The position numbers and the translations under genes were made by a program. The notes beneath the pieces are model-generated. The model made no database searches and was not told where the DNA came from. It saw only the letters and a program-made list of their open reading frames with translations. 64,000 bases of DNA from Roseibium suaedae (GTDB lineage: Bacteria > Pseudomonadota > Alphaproteobacteria > Rhizobiales > Stappiaceae). The DNA lies in NCBI RefSeq assembly GCF_900142725.1, contig NZ_FRBW01000001.1:1364001-1428000 (forward strand), read 5' to 3'. Shown one piece after another: positions 38,443 to 46,762 of this stretch. Numbering within the stretch: the stretch's first letter is position 1; each line of letters begins with the position of its first letter.

Positions 38443-39222
38443 TCAGGTCATGAAATCCCAGGGCTGGGCCTCCCGGTAGCCCTTCTCGACAGCGCTGAGC
38501 ACGGGCGCGCGCAGAAGCGCCAGGGACGGGGCCTGAGGCAGGGTGTCGTGCCCGGCCTCGCGGATCCGCTCCAGAAAGAACGAGGTGAGCCTGAAGCCTT
38601 CCGCAATATCGGTAAAGCTGATCTCACCACCTTGCTGGCGCTGGCCTTCCACCAGAAAACCGGGCAGGGGCAAGAGCTTGTCGTGATAGGGCAGGCCCGC
38701 CTCCCGGCTTACCGCCCGGCCGGAATTGGGGGAGACATAGGCAAGGTCATCCATCCGCCCGGTTGCAGCGCAAGCGGTCAGATCCAGGCCGAAGCCCAGT
38801 TCGGCCAATAGTTCCAGCTCGAAGCGGACCAGAAGCGGGGCAGCCACCTGCGGGCTGTCCATGTGGTCGAGAACGACCGACAGGGCATGGAAAAGCCGCG
38901 GATGGGGATCGCGCTCGGGCATCAGGCGCAGGAGACCGGCAAGGTGCTGGACGGAATGGAGCCCGAGCGGTGTTTCCATCAATCGGGCGGCGCGTGACTT
39001 CACCGGATCGATGGCAAACTGGCCCATCTGGTCCGTGAGCCGCGCGCGCCAGGTCACCTGCACCTGATTGCCGGGCTGAAGCACCGGTTGAAGGCGGCGG
39101 GATTTCCCGCCGCGCACCACGCCTGCGTGTCGGCCATGGCTTTCGCTCATGATCTCGAGGATCACGTTGCTCTCACCCAGCCTGCGGGCCGTCAGAACGA
39201 TTGCTTCACCGGTCCATTCCAT
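38443..39222 (-). CDS. recO: DNA repair protein RecO
   Basis: RecO works with RecR and RecF to load RecA on gapped single-stranded DNA. The 259-residue product opens with MEWTGEAIVLTARRLGESNVILEIMSESHGRHAGVV (read in parts), the OB-fold domain that binds DNA and SSB. The helical domain with LLVRFELELLAELGFGLDLTACAATG follows, where most homologs have a zinc site of four cysteines; here only one cysteine is clear, so the site appears lost. It precedes parC by 134 bases. In relatives recO normally follows era directly, but here a GH64-like gene and repeats lie between. Confidence 0.93.
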   Translation of the reverse strand: MEWTGEAIVLTARRLGESNVILEIMSESHGRHAGVVRGGKSRRLQPVLQPGNQVQVTWRARLTDQMGQFAIDPVKSRAARLMETPLGLHSVQHLAGLLRLMPERDPHPRLFHALSVVLDHMDSPQVAAPLLVRFELELLAELGFGLDLTACAATGRMDDLAYVSPNSGRAVSREAGLPYHDKLLPLPGFLVEGQRQQGGEISFTDIAEGFRLTSFFLERIREAGHDTLPQAPSLALLRAPVLSAVEKGYREAQPWDFMT

Positions 39223-39328
39223 GGCGCTGTTTTAGCAGCACCGGTGGGCAATTGTCCTGCGGCTTGTCAGGTTGGGCGCGCTGTTTCCTCGAACGGGGTT
39301 GTATGCACGTTGTTGTTCTTTGAAAGGC

Positions 39329-41641
39329 TCAATTGTTGACGGCGATCGTGATCGATGTCGGCAAGGCCTTGCCAAAATTGATGTTGGTGGAAAAACTTCC
39401 CTGATCATCGAACGGATAACCGTAAACCAGGCCGTTGATGCTGATGCCGTTCACCGGGTCGGCCGAGACATTTTGGTGCAGGAAGGCTGAATAGAGATTT
39501 GAAAGCGGGGCCGTAACGCCGTCGAAGTCCGGGTAAAAGACAATTGCGGCCGGCCCCTTGCACGAAGTTCCGGTGTCTGTGTAGCTCGTTGCCTGATTTT
39601 CCCCGGTGTTCTCCAGTTCGGCAATCAAGACGTAAGAGCCGGAACCGCTACGCCGGTACACGAGGGCCTTTTCATAAAGTGCAGCAGATTGCGGCAACCA
39701 GGACAGCTCGACCGAACTGTCTGATGTCAACACAACGGTCTGTGTCCAGGACAGGGCCGTCTGCCCGCCCGCCTTGAGAACTCCGGCAAGGGCATAGGTG
39801 TAACGCCCTGCTGACAGTTGTGAAGTTCCTTTCGGTGCAGGCGTCACGATTGCGGCTTGAGAGAACTGAAACAAGGACGTGTACTGCATTGGCGCCAGCC
39901 AGCCCTGTTTGTCGGTTGCAAGGCCCCGGTTAAGACCAGAGACAATGACGTTTTCCAGGTTGGTCAGGGCGTTCACCGCCAGACCTGCGAAACTTGTTTG
40001 CTGCGCAGTCGCGTCCGGATCGTTGACCGTGGAAAAAACGCCATTGCAAGCGAAGACCTGTTCTGAGGGGCTGCTCGTTGCGTTTACTAGCCACGTAGGC
40101 GCAGTTGGTAGGGTATAAGGCGGGGAGGTAGGCGCGGGAAAAGGCATTTTCGTACGGCCAGTATTATCCTGGAAATAGGGGAAGTAGAGATTGATCACGG
40201 CGCCCTCATATTCCCCTTTCGTGAGGCTGCTTTTGCCGGCCAATTTGTGATTGCTCAGGTCGTTCTGATCATAGGCATTGCCGACAAGCTGGAGCACATA
40301 ATAGCTCTGTTTGCCGTCTCCCCATTGCCATGTGGCGGCGATGGACTTCTGCGTGCCGTCGCTTGAGACATATTGGGAGCTTGTGATCGGTTCTCCCTGA
40401 TCGGGTGTCACCAGCGTGACCTGTCCGGTCCACATGGTGCCGTTGCTGGTCCCATTCATTTGCGACGACTGATAGATCCAGAAAGTCTCTTTCATGTAAT
40501 GCGCGAAGAAGTTTTGCAGCGGTAAATCCAAGCAGGTTGACAATGGGCTGAAGCCGTAAGACGTCGTCTTCGGATTTTGCGACGGGCTTTTGACGCTTAT
40601 TGCTTCATCGACGTAGCAATAGTCATTCTGTTCGTTCCACGCCTTAATCGTCATTGAGGTGAGCAGACCGAACTCGGACAAGGCTGGCGTAGGTGGAACT
40701 TTGAAGGGCTGTCCAGGGAGCGGCGCATTCTGCGGTGCTACGGCTGCACGATAGATTTTAAGACCAGTAGCAAGGGGGTTTTCCGGAGTATAGGCCACCG
40801 GGGTGCCATCCTGTTGCCAGCCAAGCTTTATTTCTGAGGCTGCGGGGTCACCGCTGTCAGACAGCAAAGGCCCGCCAAAGACGTGGGTAGACGCGGCCGT
40901 CTCGCCCGAGGAGTTCGTTTCGCTGACCATGTAGAAGTAGCTGTGACTGAGAAATCCGGTTTTGGACCCCGGCGGCACCCCGCTCGGGGCTACATAGGAG
41001 AGTGTTTTGGGGGCGCGTACCGCATTAAGCACGTCCTGCGGCGCAATGAGCTGGTTGTTCGGAACATTCAAACAGTCGGAATAGGGAGAACTACCCGGAA
41101 ACCGCGTCTGATATTTGCTGACAAGCTCTCCGATCTTGAGGGGAATGCCAACGGTCTCCAGCGGGAAGGGGGCCGAGGAACTCGCCGCCGTGAAGGTCAG
41201 GCCGATCTGGTCGACGTTGGAGATATCGACGTCGAGAAGCGCACCGCTCCCATTTGAGGATGGGGCTGTATAGGTCAACTCGAACAGGGCAAAGTGGTCG
41301 TCCGGGTTCGACGATGGTGTTGGAGAGCTGGGTTTGCTGTCATGGACCGGGATGCCCTTTGTTTGACCGTGAAACATCACAACCACGCCGCTGTTCATAC
41401 TTGTGTCTGAGGGCAAGGACACGGTGAAGTTCGATCCGGGAGCTGTGTTCAGGCAATCGGTTTGGGGACTTGCTGCGCTGCTGAACTGTTCATAGGCGCT
41501 GTTCGCTGCACTCCAATAACTCCAGGGATCGTTTTCATGCGGACCTTGCCGGAAGAAAATCGCATAGCTGAAATCAGCTGGCTTGATACTTGCCGCAAGA
41601 CCGAACCGGAGACCTGGAAAAGCGTTTGCTGCATTGGTCAT
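39329..41641 (-). CDS. GH64/thaumatin-like (beta-1,3-glucanase-like) protein with fibronectin III-like insertions
   Basis: A 770-residue protein with split similarity to GH64 beta-1,3-glucanase-like domains. The N-terminal part has HFALFELTYT and LLDVDISNVDQIGLTF, like the GH64 ELTY...NISxVDxxGLP strands. The C-terminal part has ITINGLVYGYPFDDQG-like sequence (ISINGLVYGYPFDDQ after LYSAFLHQN), like the family's YxxFLH...DGxAYGFxYDD end. Between them lie two fibronectin III-like modules (SYFYMVSETNSSGETAAST; YTYALAGVLKAGGQTALSW and EKALVYRRSGSGSY). No signal peptide is seen. The ATG at 41641 has GGGG upstream. Codon use and composition are more AT-rich than neighbours. The catalytic status is unknown. 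It splits the era-recO block. Confidence 0.6.
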   Translation of the reverse strand: MTNAANAFPGLRFGLAASIKPADFSYAIFFRQGPHENDPWSYWSAANSAYEQFSSAASPQTDCLNTAPGSNFTVSLPSDTSMNSGVVVMFHGQTKGIPVHDSKPSSPTPSSNPDDHFALFELTYTAPSSNGSGALLDVDISNVDQIGLTFTAASSSAPFPLETVGIPLKIGELVSKYQTRFPGSSPYSDCLNVPNNQLIAPQDVLNAVRAPKTLSYVAPSGVPPGSKTGFLSHSYFYMVSETNSSGETAASTHVFGGPLLSDSGDPAASEIKLGWQQDGTPVAYTPENPLATGLKIYRAAVAPQNAPLPGQPFKVPPTPALSEFGLLTSMTIKAWNEQNDYCYVDEAISVKSPSQNPKTTSYGFSPLSTCLDLPLQNFFAHYMKETFWIYQSSQMNGTSNGTMWTGQVTLVTPDQGEPITSSQYVSSDGTQKSIAATWQWGDGKQSYYVLQLVGNAYDQNDLSNHKLAGKSSLTKGEYEGAVINLYFPYFQDNTGRTKMPFPAPTSPPYTLPTAPTWLVNATSSPSEQVFACNGVFSTVNDPDATAQQTSFAGLAVNALTNLENVIVSGLNRGLATDKQGWLAPMQYTSLFQFSQAAIVTPAPKGTSQLSAGRYTYALAGVLKAGGQTALSWTQTVVLTSDSSVELSWLPQSAALYEKALVYRRSGSGSYVLIAELENTGENQATSYTDTGTSCKGPAAIVFYPDFDGVTAPLSNLYSAFLHQNVSADPVNGISINGLVYGYPFDDQGSFSTNINFGKALPTSITIAVNN

Positions 41642-41838
41642 GATCGTTCCCCCCATTGCTTCCAGGCCCTGCGGATTTTGGCTTCGGCCGGCCGGAACTT
41701 GATGTCTTCCAGGAACTCCGCAGTCAGTTTCTTGTGCGGCACTCACGCGAACTATGATAAATTTAAATCATAAGTTGTAGAAAGCTTCAAGAGCCCTCAT
41801 TGAGGGAAGGGTAATCAGGATCTCAATTGGGTGGCGAA

Positions 41839-42240
41839 GCCTTGCGGCAGTGACGACCTCTCCCCGGTCGGGAGTAGCCGGACCGGAGGTCCGGGTGAGG
41901 GGGGGCTTGCAGAGAGAACTCGCCCTCACCCCAGCCTCTCCCTGAGGGAGAGGAAGCGCGCAGAGTGCCTGGAAAGGCTGCGGAGCTCTCGTGGTGTATT
42001 TGTCCCGAGCCTTGCGGCAGTGACTACCTCTCCTCGGTGGGGAGAGGCCGGACCGAAAGGTCCGGGTGAGGGGGGCTTGCAGAGAGATTTCGCCCTCACC
42101 CCAGCCCTCTCCCTGAGGGAGAGGAAGCGCGCAGAGTGCCTGGAAAGGCTGCTGAGTTTCCGCTGTGTGTGTCCCGAGCCTTGCAGCAATGGCGGCCTCT
42201 CCCCGTAAGGAGAGGCCCGACTGAAGGTCCGGGTGAGGGG
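41839..42240. repeat. Tandem array of ~170-bp repeat units
   Basis: Three head-to-tail units begin with GCCTTGC at 41839, 42009 and 42178 (periods 170 and 169); the third is truncated at 42240 next to the era stop codon. Each full unit has a CCTCTCC...GGAGAGG palindrome, CCGGACCG-AGGTCCGGGTGAGGGG, GCTTGCAGAGAGA, a CCCTCACCCCAGCC...TCTCCCTGAGGGAGAGG palindrome and GAAGCGCGCAGAGTGCCTGG. The 606-base gap 41642-42247 otherwise holds no gene. Confidence 0.88.
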
Positions 42241-42247
42241 AAAGCCC

Positions 42248-43327
42248 TCAGCGCGGGAATTCCAGGCCCATTTCGCGGTAGCGTTCCGGGTCGTCGGCCC
42301 AGTTCTCGCGCACCTTCACGAACAGGAACAGATGCACCGGCTGCTCGATGATCTCGGAGATCTCGTTGCGGGACAGCTGGGAGATGGTTTTGATCGTCTG
42401 ACCCTTGCGGCCGAGAACGATGCTCTTCTGGCTGTCGCGCTCCACGTAGATGGTCTGCTCGATGCGGACGGAGCCATCCTTGCGCTCCTGCCAGAGTTCC
42501 GTTTCCACGGTCGAGATGTAGGGCAGCTCCTGATGGAGCCGCTCGAACAGCTTTTCGCGGGTGATTTCGGCGGCGAGGATGCGAAGCGGCAGGTCCGAGG
42601 GCTGGTCCTCGGGGAAGAGCCAGGGACCTTCGGGCACTTTTTCGGAGAAATAGGACAGGATGTCGTCCGTGCCCGAACCGTTGAGGGCGGAGACCATGAA
42701 GGTGCGCTCGAACCGCAGCTTCTCATTGGCCGCCTGGGCAAGGTCCAGAAGCTTGTCCCGCTTGGTGATGTCGATCTTGTTGAGGATCAGCACCTTGGGC
42801 GTCTGGATGGCTTCCAGCTTTTCCATGATGGCTTCGGCTTCCTCGTCGATGCCCTTGCGGGAGTCGATCAGAAGCGCGATCACATCCGCGTCGCGGGCGC
42901 CGCCCCAGGCCGTGTCGACCATGGCCCGGTCAAGCCGACGCTTGGGCTGGAAGATGCCCGGTGTGTCGACGAATACCAGCTGCGCCTTGTCGTGCATGGC
43001 GATGCCGCGGACAATAGCGCGGGTGGTCTGAACCTTGTGGGTGACGATGGAGACCTTTGTGCCCACCAGCTGGTTGATCAGGGTGGATTTGCCTGCATTC
43101 GGGGCGCCGATCAGCGCGATGATGCCTGCGCGCGTGTCCTCGGGCATGGCCGCCAGAGGCTCGGGCAGGGGCATGTCGAAGCGCGGGGCGTCAAAGCCCT
43201 CATCCTCTTCGTCCTCATCATCAAGAAGCTCTTCCTCGTGAAGAGCATCTTCATGAAATTCATCATCTTCGCGGCCTTCACCGGCCGTGTTGCTGGTCTC
43301 GTTCAAGTCTGGTCCTATTCGTTCCAC
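42248..43327 (-). CDS. era: GTPase Era with acidic N-terminal extension
   Basis: Era is an essential GTPase that helps mature 16S rRNA and the 30S subunit. The 359-residue product has G1 GAPNAGKST at 74-82, the G3 DTPGIFQPKRRLD segment, G4 NKID and a C-terminal KH RNA-binding domain (VLGRKGQTIKTISQLSR). The N-terminal 60 residues are unusual: residues 16-45 are almost all Asp and Glu. The start is GTG at 43327, preceded by AAGG and overlapping the end of rnc by 13 bases, which supports coupling. A start at Met52 would remove the extension but has no ribosome site. Usual Era length is about 300. Confidence 0.95.
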   Translation of the reverse strand: MERIGPDLNETSNTAGEGREDDEFHEDALHEEELLDDEDEEDEGFDAPRFDMPLPEPLAAMPEDTRAGIIALIGAPNAGKSTLINQLVGTKVSIVTHKVQTTRAIVRGIAMHDKAQLVFVDTPGIFQPKRRLDRAMVDTAWGGARDADVIALLIDSRKGIDEEAEAIMEKLEAIQTPKVLILNKIDITKRDKLLDLAQAANEKLRFERTFMVSALNGSGTDDILSYFSEKVPEGPWLFPEDQPSDLPLRILAAEITREKLFERLHQELPYISTVETELWQERKDGSVRIEQTIYVERDSQKSIVLGRKGQTIKTISQLSRNEISEIIEQPVHLFLFVKVRENWADDPERYREMGLEFPR

Positions 43328-44022
43328 ACGCCTTCACGGCGCAAGACGGCTTCCGCCGCATTCTGTTCTGCAATCCGCTTGGATCCGCCGCGGCCTTCGC
43401 CCTGGGCAAGGCCCTGCACGGTCACGCCAACGACGAAGGTCGGGGCATGGTCGGGGCCATCCCGGCTGATCACGTCATAGCGCGGGGTTGGCAGGCCACG
43501 GGACTGGGCCCATTCCTGCAAAGTGGTCTTGGCATCGCGCAGCTGACCGCTCAAGGATAGCATACGCGGCGTCCAAAGGCGCTGCACGAATGCTTCGGCT
43601 GCCGGAAAGCCGCCATCGAGGTAAATCGCGGCAATCACGGCCTCGCAGATGTCGGCGAGAAGGGCGGTCTTCTTGCGCCCGCCGGTCTGCGCCTCGCTCT
43701 GGCCAATGCGCATGGCGTCGCCGATCTTCAGTTCCACGGCGATCTCGGCGCAGGTCTCGCGCTTGACCATATGGTTGAAACGGCGGGCCAGTTCGCCTTC
43801 GTCCGCATTCGGAAACTGCTTGTGCAGCATGGCAGCCACGACAAGGCCGAGCACCCGGTCTCCCAGGAACTCCAGCCGCTGATAGCTGCCATTGACGCTG
43901 TCCGATGGATCCAGCGCGCTGGCATGCGTCAGGGCTACGGTCAAAAGCTTAAGGTCGGCAAAGGTATGGCCGAGCCTCTGTTGAAGGCTGGCCATGATCC
44001 TCGCCGTATCGTCGCGCGACAT
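43315..44022 (-). CDS. rnc: Ribonuclease III
   Basis: RNase III cuts double-stranded RNA, including rRNA precursors. The 235-residue product has the signature QRLEFLGDRVLG near residues 48-59, the second acidic site in LLADICEAVIAAIYLDGG and a C-terminal double-stranded RNA-binding domain (LQEWAQSRGLPTPRYDV, GGSKRIAEQNAAEAVL). It overlaps the start of era by 13 bases, and lepB lies 37 bases upstream on the same strand: the standard lepB-rnc-era order. Confidence 0.97.
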   Translation of the reverse strand: MSRDDTARIMASLQQRLGHTFADLKLLTVALTHASALDPSDSVNGSYQRLEFLGDRVLGLVVAAMLHKQFPNADEGELARRFNHMVKRETCAEIAVELKIGDAMRIGQSEAQTGGRKKTALLADICEAVIAAIYLDGGFPAAEAFVQRLWTPRMLSLSGQLRDAKTTLQEWAQSRGLPTPRYDVISRDGPDHAPTFVVGVTVQGLAQGEGRGGSKRIAEQNAAEAVLRREGVWNE

Positions 44023-44059
44023 CGCTGCGTCCTTGATACGTTGTCAGTTACGGGTCCGG

Positions 44060-44824
44060 TCAGATGCCGGAGAGCAGGCGGCTCCAGCGGACCGACCACG
44101 GCCACTTCCAGAACATCCATGCGGCATTGCCTTCTTCGACGGAGAAGAAGATGACTTCGGCGCGGCCAACCAGATTTTCCAGCGGCACGAAGCCGACGCC
44201 ACCTTCCAGCGGCGATACGCGGCTGTCCGTGGAATTGTCGCGGTTGTCGCCCATCATGAAATACTGGCCCTGCGGGACTTCATAGACCCGGGTGTTGTCC
44301 AGGCTGCCGTTCTGGGTCAGATCCAGCGTGTCATAGGTCACGCCGTTGGGCAGGGTTTCGCGATAGCGGGCGACTCGTTGAACGCCATAGCCGGTGTTCT
44401 CGATATAGTCATCGATGCGTTCGCGCTTGACCGGCTCGTCATTGATGTAAAGCACGCCTTCACGGACCTGGATGCGATCGCCGGGCAGACCGACAACGCG
44501 TTTGATATAGTCGACAGACGTGTCGCGTGGCAGCTTGAAGACGACAACATCGCCACGCTCCGGCTCGGAACCGATGATGCGGCCATCGAACGGCACGAGC
44601 GAGAAGGGCAGGCCAAGGGACAGGCTGGAATAGCCGTAGCTGAACTTGGAGACAAACAGGTAGTCGCCAATGAGGAGCGTGTCCTTCATCGAGCCGGACG
44701 GAATGTTGAACGGCTGGAACAGGAAGGTCCGGACGATCAGGGCAAGAGCCAGGGCCTGAACGATGATCTTGACCGTTTCATAAAGGCCACCGTCTTCGTC
44801 CTTCTTGTTTTCCGTCGCGCTCAT
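44060..44824 (-). CDS. lepB: Signal peptidase I
   Basis: LepB removes Sec and Tat signal peptides at the outer face of the inner membrane. The 254-residue product has one N-terminal membrane helix (residues about 17-36), the catalytic Ser45 in IPSGSM and the general base Lys108 in DYIKRVVGLPGD. The conserved boxes GDVVVFKLP and MMGDNRDNSTDSR follow. GGACAG precedes the ATG. It lies between acpS (132 bases upstream) and rnc (37 bases downstream) on the same strand, as in most alphaproteobacteria. Confidence 0.97.
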   Translation of the reverse strand: MSATENKKDEDGGLYETVKIIVQALALALIVRTFLFQPFNIPSGSMKDTLLIGDYLFVSKFSYGYSSLSLGLPFSLVPFDGRIIGSEPERGDVVVFKLPRDTSVDYIKRVVGLPGDRIQVREGVLYINDEPVKRERIDDYIENTGYGVQRVARYRETLPNGVTYDTLDLTQNGSLDNTRVYEVPQGQYFMMGDNRDNSTDSRVSPLEGGVGFVPLENLVGRAEVIFFSVEEGNAAWMFWKWPWSVRWSRLLSGI

Positions 44825-44956
44825 GTCTGTCCTTGGATGAATTGCAGGGCCGGAAAGGGCCGTATTGGGTCAATGTATGGGTGCCGAATGCTGCGCCAGT
44901 CTTAGACGCTTGGGGCGCCATAGGCAATCAGAACCCGATGCCGGAGTTGCCTGAAT

Positions 44957-45382
44957 TTAGGCGGCATCATGCGGTTCGGGCCAGTCCGCAGGCCAGGCAC
45001 TTATGACGACAAAGGCCTGTGCGAGCGGATAGTCGTCGGTGATGGTCAGGTCGATCCGTGCCTTGAACCCGTCCGGGATCATTGAAGTGAGGCGTTCCGC
45101 CGCGCCGCCTGTCAGAGCCACAGTCGGCTTTCCCGACGGCAGATTGACGACACCCATCTCCCGCCAGGCAACGCCCATGCGGATGCCGGTGCCAAGGGCC
45201 TTGCAGCAGGCCTCCTTGGCGGCAAACCGCTTGGCATAGGACGCTGCACGTTCCTTGCGCTTGTCGGATTTGGCACGTTCAATCTCGGTGAAAACCCTGT
45301 TCGTGAACCGGTCTCCAAAGCGATCAAGGGTCTTTTCAATCCGCCTGATGTCGATCAGGTCGCTGCCGATACCTAGAATCAT
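44957..45382 (-). CDS. acpS: Holo-[acyl-carrier-protein] synthase
   Basis: AcpS transfers 4'-phosphopantetheine from CoA to acyl carrier protein. The 141-residue product starts [16 protein letters not shown] with the metal ligand Asp8; [14 protein letters not shown] carries Lys56 and Glu57 of the second motif. It is slightly longer than most AcpS proteins because of the C-terminal [16 protein letters not shown] tail. It sits in the pyrE-DUF2062-acpS-lepB gene run. Confidence 0.95.
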   Translation of the reverse strand: MILGIGSDLIDIRRIEKTLDRFGDRFTNRVFTEIERAKSDKRKERAASYAKRFAAKEACCKALGTGIRMGVAWREMGVVNLPSGKPTVALTGGAAERLTSMIPDGFKARIDLTITDDYPLAQAFVVISAWPADWPEPHDAA

Positions 45383-45503
45383 GACGGGGTTCCTGTCCGC
45401 GGATGGGCCAGATGTTTTGGCCCCACATGAGTGAGAAAGTTGTGTCGCGCACGTGGTAATTCAAGGTTCCGAGCAAGCATTGCAGGGTTCCTGGAGCCGG
45501 TTC

Positions 45504-46100
45504 TCACTCGGAAGATCTGCCCTGGTCTTCGCCGGGACCACCCAGGCAGCATCGGCGCTCGTCCATCGTCTTGCGGCGGCGGGCCTGATAGACCTCGACG
45601 CTCTTGCGGACGATTACATAGCAGATAGCCCCGCAGATCAGACCCAAGGGGACAGCGCCCACCATCATGGGTTTGAGCATGGGCAGAAGCACGTCGAGGG
45701 ACTTGGCCAGCAGACGCTGCTGGAACTGCTCGTGAACCTCTCCGCCATGGCCACGTGCCGCCTCCCCGTGCAGGATCCAGTTCCCGAGCTTGTAGGTCGA
45801 GGCCCATATGAACGGGAACGTAAGCGGGTTTCCAACGGACGTGCCGAGAGCGGAGGCAATCAGATTGCCGCCGATCACATAGGCAATGGCGAAGGAGATG
45901 ACGAAGTGGAACCCGATCAGCGGGGTGAAGGACGTGAAGGCCCCCGCTGCAAAGCCGAGGGCAATTGCATGCGGGGTGGCTGTCAGGCGCAAGACGCGTT
46001 TGCCGTAATAGCGCGTGGAGCGAACCCAGCTATGCCGCGGCCACACTGCAACCCGCAGGCTTTCAATCCGTGTTGGCTTTTGGCGGCGGCGGAAAAGCAT
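45504..46100 (-). CDS. DUF2062 inner-membrane protein
   Basis: A 198-residue DUF2062 protein. Residues about 43-75 (ATPHAIALGFAAGAFTSFTPLIGFHFVIS, read in parts) and LIASALGTSVGNPLTFPFIW are the diagnostic segments. A third hydrophobic helix near residues 150-175 (LKPMMVGAVPLGLICGAICYVIV) precedes a basic C-terminus. The function is unknown. It is a constant member of this cluster between pyrE and acpS in alphaproteobacteria, which is the main support for a housekeeping role in the membrane. Confidence 0.9.
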   Translation of the reverse strand: MLFRRRQKPTRIESLRVAVWPRHSWVRSTRYYGKRVLRLTATPHAIALGFAAGAFTSFTPLIGFHFVISFAIAYVIGGNLIASALGTSVGNPLTFPFIWASTYKLGNWILHGEAARGHGGEVHEQFQQRLLAKSLDVLLPMLKPMMVGAVPLGLICGAICYVIVRKSVEVYQARRRKTMDERRCCLGGPGEDQGRSSE

Positions 46101-46144
46101 TGCTGGGCCTTCGGTTAAAGATCAGGGATCCTGGCGCCAAAGGC

Positions 46145-46726
46145 TCAGGAGAGACCTCGGCTGCCGGGCTTCACAGCGGGAATGGCCGCCAGTTCCGGCG
46201 GAAGTTTGTCGGCCTCGTATGCGGGCACCTTGTACTGTGCCAGGGCGATGATTGGCACGCCGGCATCGGCTTCGCCAGCGGAGCGGTCGATCAGGCAGGC
46301 GACGGCCAGCACATTGGCACCAGCCTTGGTCAGCGCATCGACGGTTTCGCGGCTGGACAGGCCGGTCGAGACGATGTCCTCGACGACGATCACGCGGGCG
46401 CCTTCCGGCAATTCGAACCGGCGCAGGCGGAACTCGCCATCCTCGCGCTCGACCCACATGGCCGGAACCTTGAGGTGGCGGGCGGTTTCATAGCCCGGGA
46501 TCAGGCCGCCGAGGGCCGGCGAAACGATGTAGTCGATCTGGCCAAGACCCGAAGCGCTGATCTTCTCGGCGAGGGCCTTGCAGAGCACCTCGGTCCGGTC
46601 CGGATACATGAACACGCGGGCCTTCTGCAGGAAAATAGGGCTGCGCAGGCCGGAGGAAAGGATGAAATGCCCTTCCAGAATCGCACCTGAATCGCGGAAC
46701 TGCTGCAAGACTTCGTCGCGGGTCAT
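46145..46726 (-). CDS. pyrE: Orotate phosphoribosyltransferase
   Basis: PyrE joins orotate to phosphoribosyl pyrophosphate to make OMP in pyrimidine synthesis. The 193-residue product opens [26 protein letters not shown] (read in parts), typical of the alphaproteobacterial type, and has the PRPP motif [14 protein letters not shown] near residue 115 and the flexible-loop [13 protein letters not shown]. The ATG at 46726 is preferred; a GTG at 46762 directly next to the rsh stop is possible. It follows rsh by 36 bases and is probably in its transcript. Confidence 0.94.
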   Translation of the reverse strand: MTRDEVLQQFRDSGAILEGHFILSSGLRSPIFLQKARVFMYPDRTEVLCKALAEKISASGLGQIDYIVSPALGGLIPGYETARHLKVPAMWVEREDGEFRLRRFELPEGARVIVVEDIVSTGLSSRETVDALTKAGANVLAVACLIDRSAGEADAGVPIIALAQYKVPAYEADKLPPELAAIPAVKPGSRGLS

Positions 46727-46762
46727 GAGTGTGGGGTGTCCTTCTTGTCCTGTCCGCGGCAC

